Assembly (NCBI RefSeq): GCF_022965805.1
Contig: NC_133103.1
Location: 25,569,462 to 25,633,461 of the forward strand
Direction: 5' to 3'
Origin: Primulina eburnea
Lineage: Eukaryota; Streptophyta; Magnoliopsida; Lamiales; Gesneriaceae
DNA length: 64,000 nucleotides
Shown: positions 11,346-23,714 of the stretch, piece after piece
Layout: each line of letters opens with the position of its first letter
How positions within the stretch are numbered: the stretch's first letter is position 1
Position numbers and translations under genes: made by a program
Notes under the pieces: generated by a model
What the model was told of the DNA's origin: nothing
Databases searched by the model: none
Seen by the model: the letters and a program-made list of their open reading frames with translations, nothing else

Positions 11346-12952
11346 TGTAATAGCCGAGCCCGGTGTACGGTACGGTTTAAGTTTTGTATGTTTATTTGGG
11401 TTATTTGATTAGATGTTTAGAGTTTTGTTTATGGGCCATAGTATTGTTGGTTATTATTGTCTTGAGGTGTAGTTGTTGTTGGTTGCGTTGTTTCAGTGTT
11501 TCGGATTGATTTTAGTTGCATGAGTGGTGTTCATTGCCGTGACCAGAGTGCACCCGCGCTCATAGTAGGAGTGCCCCCGCGGTGTACTGTTCATAATTTT
11601 GTTGTTGGAGGGCCGTGGCATCACCGCACCCGCGGTGGTGTTGAGACCGCACCCGAGGTAGAGACCGCACCCGCGGTATTAGCAGCGCCGCACCCGCGGT
11701 CGTAGTGTTTCAGAAATTGGTGGAGTGCCGTGAGCATGGCGCACCCGCGGTGCTTGTTTGAGCGCACCCGCGGTCATGCATTATTGAGGTATGGGCGAGA
11801 TATTTAGTAGCTTTTTGGATAAGATGACTTCACTTTTTCCCATCCCTTTCCTCTCAATCTCGTTTTTCTCTCTTCAAGCAAGGGTTTTCCTCCATTTCTT
11901 TCATTTCCTATCTTCAATCCAAGCTTCTAGTTGGATTTTCGAGTAGAGATCGAAGTTCTCCTTGGTGCTAGGAAGCTAAGGTAAGCTTTTGGTTGTGTTA
12001 TCTCTTGGTTTTGGAAAAGAGATGTTATAGGTTTGATGTATTTGTTGGTTTAATGGATTATTTGACTTGGATTCTTGGATATTGAGTTGATGTTGGTGTT
12101 ATTTATGGATTATTGTTGTAGGTGGTGTACCAAGAGTTAGATTCAAGGTGTTATTGTGGTTTGTAAGTGGAATTTCATCCCTTGTGCTCACATGATAGTA
12201 TATGTATTGTGTTTCAAAGATTTTAATGTGTTATTCCGTTCATTGGCTTCATAACTATGTATTGATTCAATTGTATATATATTGGAGACATTGTATGTCT
12301 CGATTGTATTGAAAAGGGAATACAAAGAGTATAGACTTCAAAGTGATTGATTAAATGCCAAGAGAAAGAGTTTAAATGTTTTATTGGATTGATAGATACA
12401 TAGTCAGAGATTGCATGCAATTAGTTGATCAACGACCATAGGCTTATATCCCTCAGAGTTATCGGTTTATATCGATTGGGATACGAGCACCACAGACAGA
12501 GTTACTATTGATATCAATCCAACCAGAGTAAAGAGAAATACCATCTTATTGCTATGCTATTGCTATGATATTTATTTCAGAGTTGATGGTATTTATGTTT
12601 TTAAAGCTATGATTTTCAGAGTATGTTATGTTCATTGCTATGTAAGAGTTCCACTTCCTGAGTTTGATACTCATTTCAGTTATTTTCATGTGATGCAGAT
12701 AAGAGTGACGGGCCAGGACATTGACTGTGGATGGGAGTCATATGCATACGAAGATTGGAAGGAAGTAGTTTGTTTTGCAAGCAATATTTTGTACATGATC
12801 ATTAAAATGATGTTTTGTATTTTGATGTATCATTTAGTTGATCATGTTGATACTTTTGATGAAATTTGGAAATGTATTTTGAAACTCCTTCCAGTTGTAA
12901 GAAAATTTTAAATTCCGCTGTATTTTTAATTGTAACGGGTCAGGGTGTCACA
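11346..12952 (+). repeat. 5' LTR of Y
   Basis: 1607 bp, from tgtaatagccgagcccgg to cagggtgtcaca. It holds the GCACCCGCGGT array at 11550-11774. No strong TATA box is seen; the best candidate is gatatttag near 11799. Short open frames in it recur in the 3' LTR and are not genes. Confidence 0.93.
11550..11774 (+). promoter_or_regulatory. GCACCCGCGGT repeat array in U3 of Y
   Basis: Eight units (some with one change, such as gcacccgaggt) start near 11550, 11573, 11626, 11649, 11667, 11690, 11741 and 11764, giving intervals of 23, 53, 23, 18, 23, 51 and 23 bp. The core ACCGC...GCGGT is an imperfect palindrome and very CG-rich. The same unit and 23/51/23 spacing occur in the unrelated LTR R at 59774-59885. 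The 3' LTR holds a second copy near 17751-17975. Confidence 0.6.
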
Positions 12953-12957
12953 TTTAG

Positions 12958-12968
12958 TGGTATCAGAG
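12958..12968 (+). other. Primer binding site of Y (tRNA-iMet)
   Basis: TGGTATCAGAG five bases after the 5' LTR, matching the complement of initiator tRNA-Met. Confidence 0.9.
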
Positions 12969-13084
12969 TACAGTTCTTCGGACCAATGCATATGACTTCG
13001 TCTACTTTCAACTGTCCGGGTATGTTTCTTTGCATCTATTCATTGTTATCTATTGATTGGTGTTTTGTGAGCACATTGTAGAGT

Positions 13085-16000
13085 ATGCCTCCTAAGAGGA
13101 AAGCTGTAGAGGGTGAGGATAGTTCTTCCTCGAGAGTTGTCGGCGAGTTTGGCAAGTTACTTAAGGAGCAGGCCAAAGTCCATAGTGAGTAGATTCAGCA
13201 GCTGCTTCGATTGCAAGGAACAGGACAAGGTAGAGGCCAAGTGAGAGGCCAAGTAGCTCAGGTAGTTAGCACTGATGCCGTCTTTTCTGCTTTCAAGAGG
13301 ATGGATCCACCGGAATTCGCAGGTAGCAGTGATCCTTTAGTTGCAGTGGAGTGGATCAAGGCTCTAGAGGCGATCTTCGATCATCTTCAGTACGAAGATA
13401 AAGACAGAATCAGTTGTGCAGTATTCATGTTGGTAAAGGGTGCACGTATCTTGTGGAATGCAACGAAGGTTGGTGTTGATGTTTCAGCGTTGAAGTGGTC
13501 AGAGTTCACCGATCTTTTCTATGACAAGTATTTCCCCGACGCACTTCGAGCGAGGAAGGTTACGGAGTTCTTGGAGCTTCGACAGGGGAGCTTGAACGTT
13601 GATGAGTACATTCTCAAGTTCAAGGAGGGTTGTTTATTTGCTCCGTATATTGCTTCCAACGACAAGGACAAAGGCGCTCACTTCATTCGAGGCCTTAGAG
13701 CAGAGATTCGGAGGGACATTTACATGTCCAAGGCTGTGACTTTCAAGGAGATCGTGTCCAAGGCTTTGTTGGCTGAGCAGGATGACAAGGATATCACCAG
13801 AGAGAGGCAGGAGAGGCATCAAGCTATTGCTCAGAGAGGCCAGAGTTCGAATCAGAGAGGCAAAGATCGTTTCAAAAGGAAAGGCAAGATAGAGCCGAGT
13901 CCTAGACCACCGTCAGTCCCAGTTGATCCCGAGAAGCCGCTGTGTCCTAAGTGCAGCAGACATCATAGAGGAGAGTGCAGATTTGGCACTCATTCTTGTT
14001 ATCGTTGTGGCACGGCAGGCCACATTGCCAGAGATTGTCCTAGAGGAGCGAGCAAGGATAAAGTGCAGGGTCGTATCTTTTCGATGACCAAGGAAGGTAT
14101 TAATCATGATTCTTCTGTGATCTCTAGCACTATTTTGATTTCAGGCAGAGTAGCTACGACTTTGATTGATACTGGTGCTACTCATTCTTTTATGTCTGAA
14201 TTGTTTTTGAGATCTTTGGGTATAGTTCCTTCCATTCTTCCCCTCCAGCTTAATGTTGTTTTGCCTTCGGGGGACGTGTTGTGCCCGACGTCTATTGTTT
14301 ATGCATGCCCTATTCATATTGAGGAGCGAGTTGTTTTTGCTGATTTGATTGTTATCCCGATGGTTGCCTTTGATGTTATTCTTGGCATAGATTGGCTTTC
14401 GACTTATCGTGCAGTGATTGATTGTGTTGCTAAGACGGTGACCTTTGCAGATGATAGCATTAAGGGAGGAGTTCTCGCCAGTGCAGGTACTTCGCTGGTC
14501 CTTCCTTTTATTTCTTGTCTTGAGGCTGAGAAGTTGATGTGTAGAGGCTGTGATGTGTTTCTGGCTTCGATTGTGGATGTGAATAGAATGATTAAGTTGA
14601 ATATTGATGATATTGATGTTGTGAGGGAGTTTGCTGATGTGTTTGAGGATGATGTGCCGGGTTTGCCGCCGGACAGAGACGTTGAGTTTGTGATTGATCT
14701 AGCTCCAGGTACGGTTCCTATTTCTAAGGCTCCGTACCAAATGGCCCCTACCGAGATGAAGGAGTTGAAGACGCAGTTGCAGGAACTTTTGGACAAGGGT
14801 TTTATTCGTCCGAGTTCTTCGCCTTGGGGAGCTCCGGTTCTTTTCGTTAAGAAGAAAGATGGGTCTTTGCGGCTGTGTATCGACTATAGGGAGCTCAACA
14901 AAGTGACGATCAAGAACAAGTATCCGTTGCCATGGATAGATGATTTGTTTGACCAACTTCATGGTGCCACTGTATTTTCGAAGATTGATCTTCGGTCTGG
15001 CTATTATCAGTTGAAGGTTAGGGAGTCTGATATCCCTAAGACAGCGTTCCGGACCAGGTATGGTCACTATGAGTTTCTTGTGATGTCTTTTGGTCTGACC
15101 AATGCTCCTTCAGTTTTCATGGACCTGATGAACCGTGTGTTCAAGCCGTATTTGGATGGCTTTGTCATTGTCTTCATCGACGACATCTTGATCTATTCCA
15201 AGAGCAGAGAGCTTCATCCAGAGCATCTCAGAGTTGTTCTCCGTTTGTTGAGGGAGAAGAGGCTGTATGCTAAGTTGAAGAAGTGTGAATTTTGGTTGGA
15301 TCGAATTTCTTTTCTAGGCCATGTGGTTTCAAAGAATGGCATTGCTGTTGATCCAGTGAAGATAGAGGCTGTTCAGAGATGGCCTATTCCTACTTCTGTT
15401 TCTGAGGTACGCAGTTTCCTTGGTTTGGCAGGTTATTATCGTCGCTTTATTTCAGATTTCTCCAAGATTGCCTTGCCATTGACCAATTTGACGAGGAAGA
15501 CTGTGAAGTTTGAGTGGTCCATTGATTGCCAGAGTGCATTTCAAGAGTTGAAGGATAGATTGACGACAGCTCCTGTTCTTTCATTACCCAGTGGTTCAGA
15601 GGATTTTGTTGTCTATACCGATGCGTCGAAGAAAGGCCTTGGTGCAGTGCTGATGCAGCGAGGTAAGGTTATTGCCTATGCTTCTCGCCCGTTGAAAGAC
15701 TATGAGAAGAATTATCCGACGCACGATTTGGAGCTAGCAGCTGTGGTTTTCGCCTTGAAGATTTGGAGACATTATTTGTATGGCGAAAAGTGTGAGATCT
15801 TCACAGACCACAAGAGTTTGAAGTATCTGTTTTCCCAGAAAGAGCTCAACATGCGGCAGAGGAGGTGGTTAGAGCTTGTCAAAGACTATGATGTGACTAT
15901 CAGTTACCACCCAGGGAAGGCGAACGTTGTGGCTGATGCTTTGAGCCGTAATTCGAGTTCTTCTTTGAGTTCTTTGATTCAGAGACCTTTGTTGATGGAC

Positions 16001-17506
16001 TTGCAGAGAGAGGAGATTGATTTCGTAGTTCCGGGTACCATTGCTCGTCTATCAGCATTGGTCATTCGGGCTACATTAACGGACAGGATCCGTAGAGAGC
16101 AAGCTACTGATTTGCAGTTGTTAGAGTTGAGAGCTAGAGCTGAGGAGAGGAGTAACTTAGAGTTTGGATTGAATGGTGATGGTTTGGTGACTTTCAGAGG
16201 CCGTATTTGTGTTCCCGTTGGTGATGATATTCGGCGAGACGTCTTGACAGAGGCTCATACCGCGCCATATTCGATACATCCAGGCAGCACCAAAATGTAT
16301 CAGGATCTTCGTCGACTTTATTGGTGGCCAGGTATGAAGAAAGATATTGCTTTGTTCATTTCTCAGTGTCTAACTTGTCAGCTGGTGAAGATTGAGCACC
16401 AGAGACCTACTGGGACATTGTTGTCATTGCCGATTCCTCAGTGGAAGTGGGAGCATATTACGATGGATTTCGTGACTGGTCTTCCTAGGACGCAGAAGGG
16501 TTTTAATTCCATTTGGGTTATCGTTGATCGATTGACCAAGTCAGCGCACTTTCTTCCAGTCAAGACGACGTATTCCATGAACCAGTATGCCGAGGATTAT
16601 ATAGCAGAGATTGTTAGACTTCACGGTGTCCCTGTGTCGATTGTGTCTGATCGTGACCCTAGATTTACCTCAGAGTTTTGGAAGAGTTTGCACAGAGCTA
16701 TGGGTTCACGGTTAGCGTTCAGTACAGCTTATCACCCTCAGAGCGACGGTCAGTCAGAGAGAGTCATTCAGATTCTTGAGGATATGCTCAGAGCTTGTAC
16801 TATTGATTATTCTAGTAGCTGGGATTCCAAATTGCCTCTTGTTGAGTTCACGTACAACAATAGCTACCAATCGACGATTGGGATGGCACCGTACGAAGCA
16901 CTTTATGGCAGGAAGTGTAGATCTCCCTTGTATTGGGATGAGGTTGGTGAGAGGAAGATGTTGGGACAAGAGTTGGTCCAACAGACAGCCGATGTTGTTG
17001 CTGTTATCCGTGAGAGGATGAAGACTGCGCAGTCGAGACAGAAGAGCTATGCAGATGTTCATCGCAGACCTTTGCAGTTCGAGGTTGGCGATCACGTGTT
17101 TCTGAAGATAGCACCTCTCAAGTGTGTGATGCGATTTGGCAAGAAGGGTAAGTTGAGTCCGAGGTTTATTGGTCCCTTTGAGATTTTGGACAGAGTTCGT
17201 GATCGAGCCTATAGGTTAGCCCTACCGCCAGATCTTGACAGAGTCCACAATGTTTTTCACGTATCGATGCAGAGGAAGTATATTGCGAATCCTTCCCATG
17301 TTCTTCGCCACGAGCCATTGGACTTGACGCCGAATTTGACCTACCAAGAGATTCCGGTCCAGATTTTGGATCTCAAAGTTAGAGTTTTGAGAAACAAAGA
17401 GATCGGCATCGTTAAAGTCCTTTGGAGGAACCATTTGATCGAAGAGGCTACGTGGGAACCAGAGGATGAGATGAGAGAGAAGTATCCAGAGTTGTTCGTG
17501 CAGTGA
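13085..17506 (+). CDS. Gag-Pol polyprotein of Gypsy element Y (one early stop)
   Basis: The likely original start is the ATG at 13085 ([10 protein letters not shown], a basic N-terminus usual for this family), in frame with the main ORF but broken by TAG at 13190-13192. The next ATG, at 13211, opens 1431 codons to 17506. Counting from 13211: Gag about 20-200; knuckle [14 protein letters not shown] near 262; protease [10 protein letters not shown] near 318; RT with LCIDYRELN and FIDD near 655; RNase H VYTDAS near 801; integrase Asp near 1104 (VIVDRLTKS), Asp near 1145 (VSDRDPRF) and Glu near 1182 (GQSER); chromodomain-like tail [16 protein letters not shown]. The RT has MSFGLTNAP for the usual MPFGLTNAP. 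Re-initiation at 13211 would lose only about 42 residues, so partial function is possible. Confidence 0.93.
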
Positions 17507-17546
17507 CGTCAATTTCGAGGACGAAATTCCCTTAAGGAGGGGAGAT
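17507..17546 (+). other. 3' stem motif and polypurine tract of Y
   Basis: TTTCGaggaCGAAA is followed by a purine-rich tract (ttaaggaggggagat) that ends at the 3' LTR. It primes plus-strand synthesis. Confidence 0.85.
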
Positions 17547-19153
17547 TGTAATAGCCGAGCCCGGTGTACGGTACGGTTTAAGTTTTGTATGTTTATTTGG
17601 GTTATTTGATTAGATGTTTAGAGTTGTGTTTATGGGCCATAATATTGTTGGTTATTATTGTCTTGAGGTGTAGTTGTTGTTGGTTGCGTTGTTTCAGTGT
17701 TTCGGATTGATTTTAGTTGCATGAGTGGTGTTCATTGCCGTGACCAGAGTGCACCCGCGCTCATAGTAGGAGTGCCCCCGCGGTGTACTGTTCATAATTT
17801 TGTTGTTGGAGGGCCGTGGCATCACCGCACCCGCGGTGGTGTTGAGACCGCACCCGCGGTAGAGACCGCACCCGCGGTATTAGCAGCGCTGCACCCGCGG
17901 TCGTAGTGTTTCAGAAATTGGTGGAGTGCCGTGAGCATGGCGCACCCGCGGTGCTTGTTTGAGCGCACCCGCGGTCATGCATTATTGAGGTATGGGTGAG
18001 ATATTTAGTAGCTTTTTGGATAAGATGACTTCACTTTTTCCCATCCATTTCCTCTCAATCTCGTTTTTCTCTCTTCAAGCAAGGGTTTTCCTCCATTTCT
18101 TTCATTTCCTATCTTCAATCCAAGCTTCTAGTTGGATTTTCGAGTAGAGATCGAAGTTCTCCTTGGTGCTAGGAAGCTAAGGTAAGCTTTTGGTTGTGTT
18201 ATCTCTTGGTTTTGGAAAAGAGATGTTATAGGTTTGATGTATTTGTTGGTTTAATGGATTATTTGACTTGGATTCTTGGATATTGAGTTGATGTTGGTGT
18301 TATTTATGGATTATTGTTGTAGGTGGTGTACCAAGAGTTAGATTCAAGGTGTTATTGTGGTTTGTAAGTGGAATTTCATCCCTTGTGCTCACATGATAGT
18401 ATATGTATTGTGTTTCAAAGATTTTAATGTGTTATTCCCTTCATTGGCTTCATAACTATGTATTGATTCAATTGTATATATATTGGAGACATTGTATGTC
18501 TCGATTGTATTGAAAAGGGAATACAAAGAGTATAGACTTCAAAGTGATTGATTAAATGCCAAGAGAAAGAGTTTAAATGTTTTATTGGATTGATAGATAC
18601 ATAGTCAGAGATTGCATGCAATTAGTTGATCAACGACCATAGGCTTATATCCCTCAGAGTTATCGGTTTATATCGATTGGGATACGAGCACCACAGACAG
18701 AGTTACTATTGATATCAATCCAACCAGAGTAAAGAGAAATACCATCTTATTGCTATGCTATTGCTATGATATTTATTTCAGAGTTGATGGTATTTATGTT
18801 TTTAAAGCTATGATTTTCAGAGTATGTTATGTTCATTGCTATGTAAGAGTTCCACTTGCTGAGTTTGATACTCATTTCAGTTATTTTCATGTGATGCAGA
18901 TAAGAGTGACGGGCCAGGACGTTGACTGTGGATGGGAGTCATATGCATACGAAGATTGGAAGGAAGTAGTTTGTTTTGCAAGCAATATTTTGTACATGAT
19001 CATTAAAATGATGTTTTGTATTTTGATGTATCATTTAGTTGATCATGTTGATACTTTTGATGAAATTTGGAAATGTATTTTGAAACTCCTTCCAGTTGTA
19101 AGAAAATTTTAAATTCCGCTGTATTTTTAATTGTAACGGGTCAGGGTGTCACA
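17547..19153 (+). repeat. 3' LTR of Y
   Basis: 1607 bp, same boundaries as the 5' LTR, about nine substitutions apart and no length difference. Carries the second copy of the GCACCCGCGGT array (about 17751-17975). Confidence 0.93.
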
Positions 19154-19158
19154 TGAAT

Positions 19159-22100
19159 AGTCTTCTTCTGAGTTGCTTTTCTTTACGCTCAAGAATATGG
19201 ATCGGCTTCTCGAAATAACTCAGAGTCTCATCTAGTTCTGCCTCATCTGGCTGAAGAATATGTGAAGCATCGGGAATATAATTTCGCAATAACGATACAT
19301 GAAAGACATCATGTATTCCAGATCAAGAAGGCGGTAATGCGAGTCGATAGGCATGATCTTCTATCTTCTCATGAATATCATACGACCCATATATCTTGGA
19401 GACAACTTCTTTTTCTTGCCAAATCTGACAACGCCTCTGAAAGGAGAAATCCTCAAGAATAACCTGTCTCCTGCCTCAAATACCAACGGTCTACGTCAAA
19501 CATTGGCATATTTAGCCTGTCTGTCTTGAGTTGTCTTCATTCTATTCTGAATCACCTTCACTTTCTCTGTCATCTCTTGAATCATATCAGGTCCAATCTC
19601 AGGTACCTCAGAGATATCGTCCCAATATAGAGGGGATCTGCACTTCTTGACATACAACGTTTCAAACGGTGCCATCTCTATACTCGTCTGATAGTTGTTG
19701 TTGTACGAAAACTCCCAAAGTGGCACTACAGCTCTAAGAATATCCTCTAGTGTCTGGATAGTCCGCTCTGAGTGTCCGTCGGTCTGATAATGATATGCGG
19801 TACTCAAATGTAACTTCGTACCTAGAGCCTGCTGTAAGCTGTGCCAAAAGTGCGAAGTAAAACGAGGATCACGGTCTGACACAATAGACTTAGGCACTCC
19901 ATGCAATCTAACCACTTCTCTGACATAGATCTCTGCCATCTGGTCATGTCTGTACGTCATCTTGTATGGAATAAAGCGTTCTGATTTGGTCAATCTTTCA
20001 ATAACGACCCCAAATCGCATCACAACCTCGGGAGGAACGTGGTAGCTTCGCCACGAAGTCCATGGAAATGTGATCCCATTTCCATTCAAGAATGGACAAG
20101 CTCTGTAATAGACCTCCTGGTTTCTTTCTTTCAGCTTTCACCTGTTGGCAATTCAGATATTCGGATACAAAATCAGCAATATCAGCTTTCATCTGTTTAG
20201 ACCAAAACTGTCTTTTCAAATCATTGTACATTTTTCTGCCACCTGGATGAATACTGAATCGACTGCTGTGTGCTTCTGACAATATCTGTCGTTTCAAATC
20301 TGAAACATCTGGCACAAAAATACTATTATTCATATATGAAACACTGTCACGAACCTGATATTCTGATAGATGTCCTGCCATCGATATCGAGTTCTGAACG
20401 TTCTGATCAACTTTTTGACTCGCTTTAATTCTCAAAATCAGCTCTGGTTCAACTTGAACAGTGTATAATCTCAGAGGTTTACAATCTGTCTCAAACCCTG
20501 ATTCAGGAAAACAGCAATATTTAATTAAATTCGAAACACCAATTGTCGATAATGACCTGCTAAACTCATAAAACTGCGAATTTCTGACACTGATATTGGT
20601 CTTGGCCAACTGATCACGTCTTCAACGTTGTTCAGATCAACCGCTATATCATCTTCGGATATAATGTGCCCCAAAAATACAATCTATCTCAGCCAAAACT
20701 CACGTTTTGACAGTTTTGCATGCAATTTCTTTGTTCTCATAATACTCAACACAATTGTCAAATGTTCGGCATAATCAGTCATATTCTTTGCATGTATCAG
20801 AATGTCATCGATAAAATAAGCATAAAATCATCAAAATACTTATTAAACACACGGTTCTTTAAACCCATAAAAATAGCTGGAGAACCCCAAGGAGAAACAC
20901 TTGGTCTAATGTAATCCTTGGCCAGTAAATATTCAAGCTGCTCTTTCAATTCTTTCAATTCAATCAGTGACATGCTGTATGGAGCTCTAGAAATCGGAAC
21001 TGTACCTGGTACCAATTCAATGCTGAAGTCTATCTCTCGAATCGGAGGCAATCCCGGAATCTCATCTGGGAAGACGTCAGCAAACTCACATACCACTGGA
21101 AAATCAGGCAATGATGGGCTCGATTTAAGTACGTTAACTGAATAGACAAGGAATCCCTCTGCTCCTTTCTGTAATAATCGAGTCATAGAAATAACATATA
21201 TCAAAGGAATTCTAGCTCTAGAACCATTACCGTAAAATTTCCATTCTTCAGCCATTTCAGGTCTGAATCTCACAATCTTATGAAAGAAATCAACGGTAGC
21301 TCTGTACTTGGTCAGCATATCAATACCGATATTACAATCAAAATCAGATAACCCAAGTACGATACAATCTAACTCAATATCATGCCCGTCATACTGCAGC
21401 ATACAATGTTTCACAGAACTCACTGAAATCAAGCTTGTCCCCAAAGGAGAAGAGACAGATACTACAGCAGATAATGACTCAACAGGCAATGCATGAATCA
21501 AAGCAAATCGCCCAGAAATAAATGTATGGGACGACCCGTATCAATCAATGCATATGCAGGGTAACCAAAAAGAGAATAGTTACCTGCAACAACATCATTT
21601 GGTGCTTCCTGAGCCTGTTCTTCAGTCAAAACAAATACTTTGTCCTGCTGCCTAGGAGGCTAGCTGACTGTCTGGCTTCCTCCTGGCCTTGGATGTGACG
21701 GATTAGTAGTCAGTGGGGGCTGGAAATAATGAACAGCTGATCATCGTCTATCAATCTGAGCCACTGATCCAGCTGATTCTGCTCCCTGGGATTCCTGTGA
21801 ACCTCTCTGTGGACATAATCTAGCAATATGTCCCTGTTGTCTGCATATGCGGCAACAACCAAGTACTCCTTGGCATTGCTCTGTGGGATGTCTCCCTCCG
21901 CAAGTCATGCAATAAGTCCCTGTACTACTTCTGCTCTGTCGGGAACCACTGGAGCTAGATGAACTACTACCAGGCCTATTGAACTGTTTTCCTCGGGCTT
22001 TTAAGTAGTCTTTCTTCCCACCACTGCTGCTACCACTCTCAAATCTGGGAGGGGGTTGATGTGGTCTTGGTGCTGGAGGAACATACGAAGCTCATTTTTG

Positions 22101-22276
22101 TCTCATCAGACCCGCTTCTGCTCCTTTGGCTCTATTCAGGGCATCAGCAAAATTATTCGGTCGCCCGGTGTTCACCAATGTAAAAATCTCAGGATTCAGC
22201 CCATTGATAAACTGATCAGCAACAACTTCATCATTCTCGGCAACATGTGGAGCAAATCGTAGCAATGTAGAGAACT
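19159..22276 (-). pseudogene. Z gag-pol remnant (two pol deletions, frameshifts)
   Basis: Read from high to low coordinates: C-terminal Gag (22056-22276); knuckle CRICRQQGHIARLC near 21840; protease region with IDMLTKYRATVD (21501 down to 20797); RT start VSPWGSPAIF joined directly to a later RT stretch (GLKNRVFNKYFDD), so the RT core is missing; a second gap where RNase H should be; then integrase with a finger (LNCQQ) and SDRDPRFTS...GHSERTIQ (20609 down to 19496). It has several frameshifts and no complete domain set. It continues, after Y and X, at 11319-11345 and 3908-3982. Not functional. Confidence 0.85.
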
Positions 22277-22420
22277 TGGCTAATCAAAATCAGATAATCA
22301 TGTAAACATGTATTAAAGCAGTAAAACATGCTAGCAATCAAAAGCAAGGAAGAAAACTCAATCTACCTCGCTCACTAGCTTCTATCTCAGTCTATGGAAC
22401 CTACAGCTCTTGAACCTACT
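22277..22420 (-). other. Short leader of Z; N-terminal gag absent
   Basis: Only about 145 bp separate the remaining Gag sequence from the PBS, so the N-terminal half of gag and any start codon have been deleted. Nothing else is seen. Confidence 0.55.
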
Positions 22421-22432
22421 GCTCTGATACCA
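22421..22432 (-). other. Primer binding site of Z (tRNA-iMet)
   Basis: TGGTATCAGAGC on the minus strand, five bases from the 5' LTR. Confidence 0.9.
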
Positions 22433-22437
22433 CCTGC

Positions 22438-23709
22438 TGTGGGGACCCAGACGCAAATTCATCTCTTAATCACTCTTGGGAATAATTTGATCAATTAAAT
22501 AAACTGGGTCTAGTTTTTTTAAAAAAAATACAAGTGTGGAACATAATAAAACCAGTCTCATATACATGTCAAAATAAAAGTACAAGTCTTGTACCAATAC
22601 ATTAAAATCAAACTAGGGTTCAACTACTAAACATCAAGTGCTGAAACCTATTCTACTTCTGGGCCCGGATCTCCACGCTAAATTGTAATCTCTCATCCTC
22701 TTCTCGACCCTGATCCTGTCCTATATGTAGTCATGCACACATACAAACACAACAACAGCCGGATAACTCCGGTGAGAATAACATTCCTAGTATAAACAAC
22801 GTATACGTACAATTATATAAAAGCATATAAGAAAGCATAAACAGTTATCAAATAACATGTATCAAAATCTGAAAGACATGAATTGATATAAACCATAAGT
22901 CAAACTCTTGACTCTTAATCTCTAACTCGACTCTTCTCTAATCTAGGGATCCCGGTTTGAATAAGAACGTAACAAATCTCCCACCTACTCTCCCATTCAG
23001 GGTGGCGGTACGTTCCTATTCCCGGACTTGGTCCTTTTTATCGAATCTCCGCAATAGAAAGCGGTCTAATTCTATGCAACATCGATATAACCAAACTTCC
23101 AGTGTCTTGGCAACTCAGCCGAAGACTTGGCATCTCCGCCAAAGACTAGGCACATCCGCCCAAACATTAGGCGTCTCCGCCCATGACTCAATACATGCTT
23201 TGCTATAAATCAATAGACTAAGCATATCAATCTCATGAATTGCAAACATCAATACAATAAAATAAAGTTTGTGACTTTGGGAAACTCAATTCAGATCTAA
23301 CTCGAGTCGATCTCCGGTTAACATTGATTTATACGTTTCTTTTCTCGGTCTTACGAAGTCGAAGTCTCGAATTTGAATATGTCAATAATCACTCTGGAAA
23401 TGACAATATATCATTATACCACTTAATTTAATACTGGATATAATCAGAACTCAATATAATTCTGTTTAAACGGCATAACTGTACAATCTCAATATACCCA
23501 GCCATACAAATATCAATAGATACCAATCTCAACTCATAATCGATCGACAAACTAATCTGGCCCCAAATCTTTATAATCTCAATCAAATCAAATATGATAA
23601 ATCATAACAATTTCATACGGTATCTGTTCTTCAATATGATTTCAACTATACGATTTCTAACATATCAAGAACACCATATATCAATCATATATGATTCTCG
23701 GGCATTACA
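22438..23709 (-). repeat. 5' LTR of Z with internal deletion
   Basis: 1272 bp with the same ends as 1898-3810 but lacking the segment from about gattc to tcgggcattaca, which in the other LTR holds the AT run and the palindrome array. This LTR therefore lacks its own promoter region. Both LTRs are otherwise similar along their length with scattered substitutions. It is followed by the right target copy, aatgt (23710-23714). Confidence 0.88.
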
Positions 23710-23714
23710 AATGT

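Larger units (their letters stand above)
11346..19153 (+). mobile_element. Ty3/Gypsy retrotransposon Y, nearly intact, Tekay/Del type
   Basis: 7808 bp with two 1607-bp LTRs (11346-12952, 17547-19153) that differ at about nine positions by eye, so a young insertion. Flanks are ggaat (11341-11345) and tgaat (19154-19158), a target duplication with one mismatch. PBS for tRNA-iMet at 12958-12968 and polypurine tract at 17531-17546. The gag-pol frame is open for 1431 codons but has one TAG between the likely true ATG (13085) and the next ATG (13211). It is inserted in Z in the opposite orientation. Confidence 0.93.
1898..23709 (-). mobile_element. Ty3/Gypsy retrotransposon Z, degenerate, Tekay/Del-like
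   Basis: Minus-strand element bounded by LTRs 1898-3810 (3') and 22438-23709 (5') and by a perfect 5-bp target duplication, aatgt, at 1893-1897 and 23710-23714. It has a PBS for initiator tRNA-Met at 22421-22432 and a polypurine tract at 3811-3831. Without the nested X and Y the internal region is only about 3.5 kb; N-terminal gag, the RT core and most of RNase H are missing. The C-terminal EEATWE...PELF motif places it with chromodomain-type Gypsy elements. It sits inside Copia element T. Confidence 0.9.

Noticed and set aside
12223..12911. 65- and 120-codon frames in the Y LTRs
   Set aside because: Within LTRs, repeated at 18424-19112 for the same reason, without domains.
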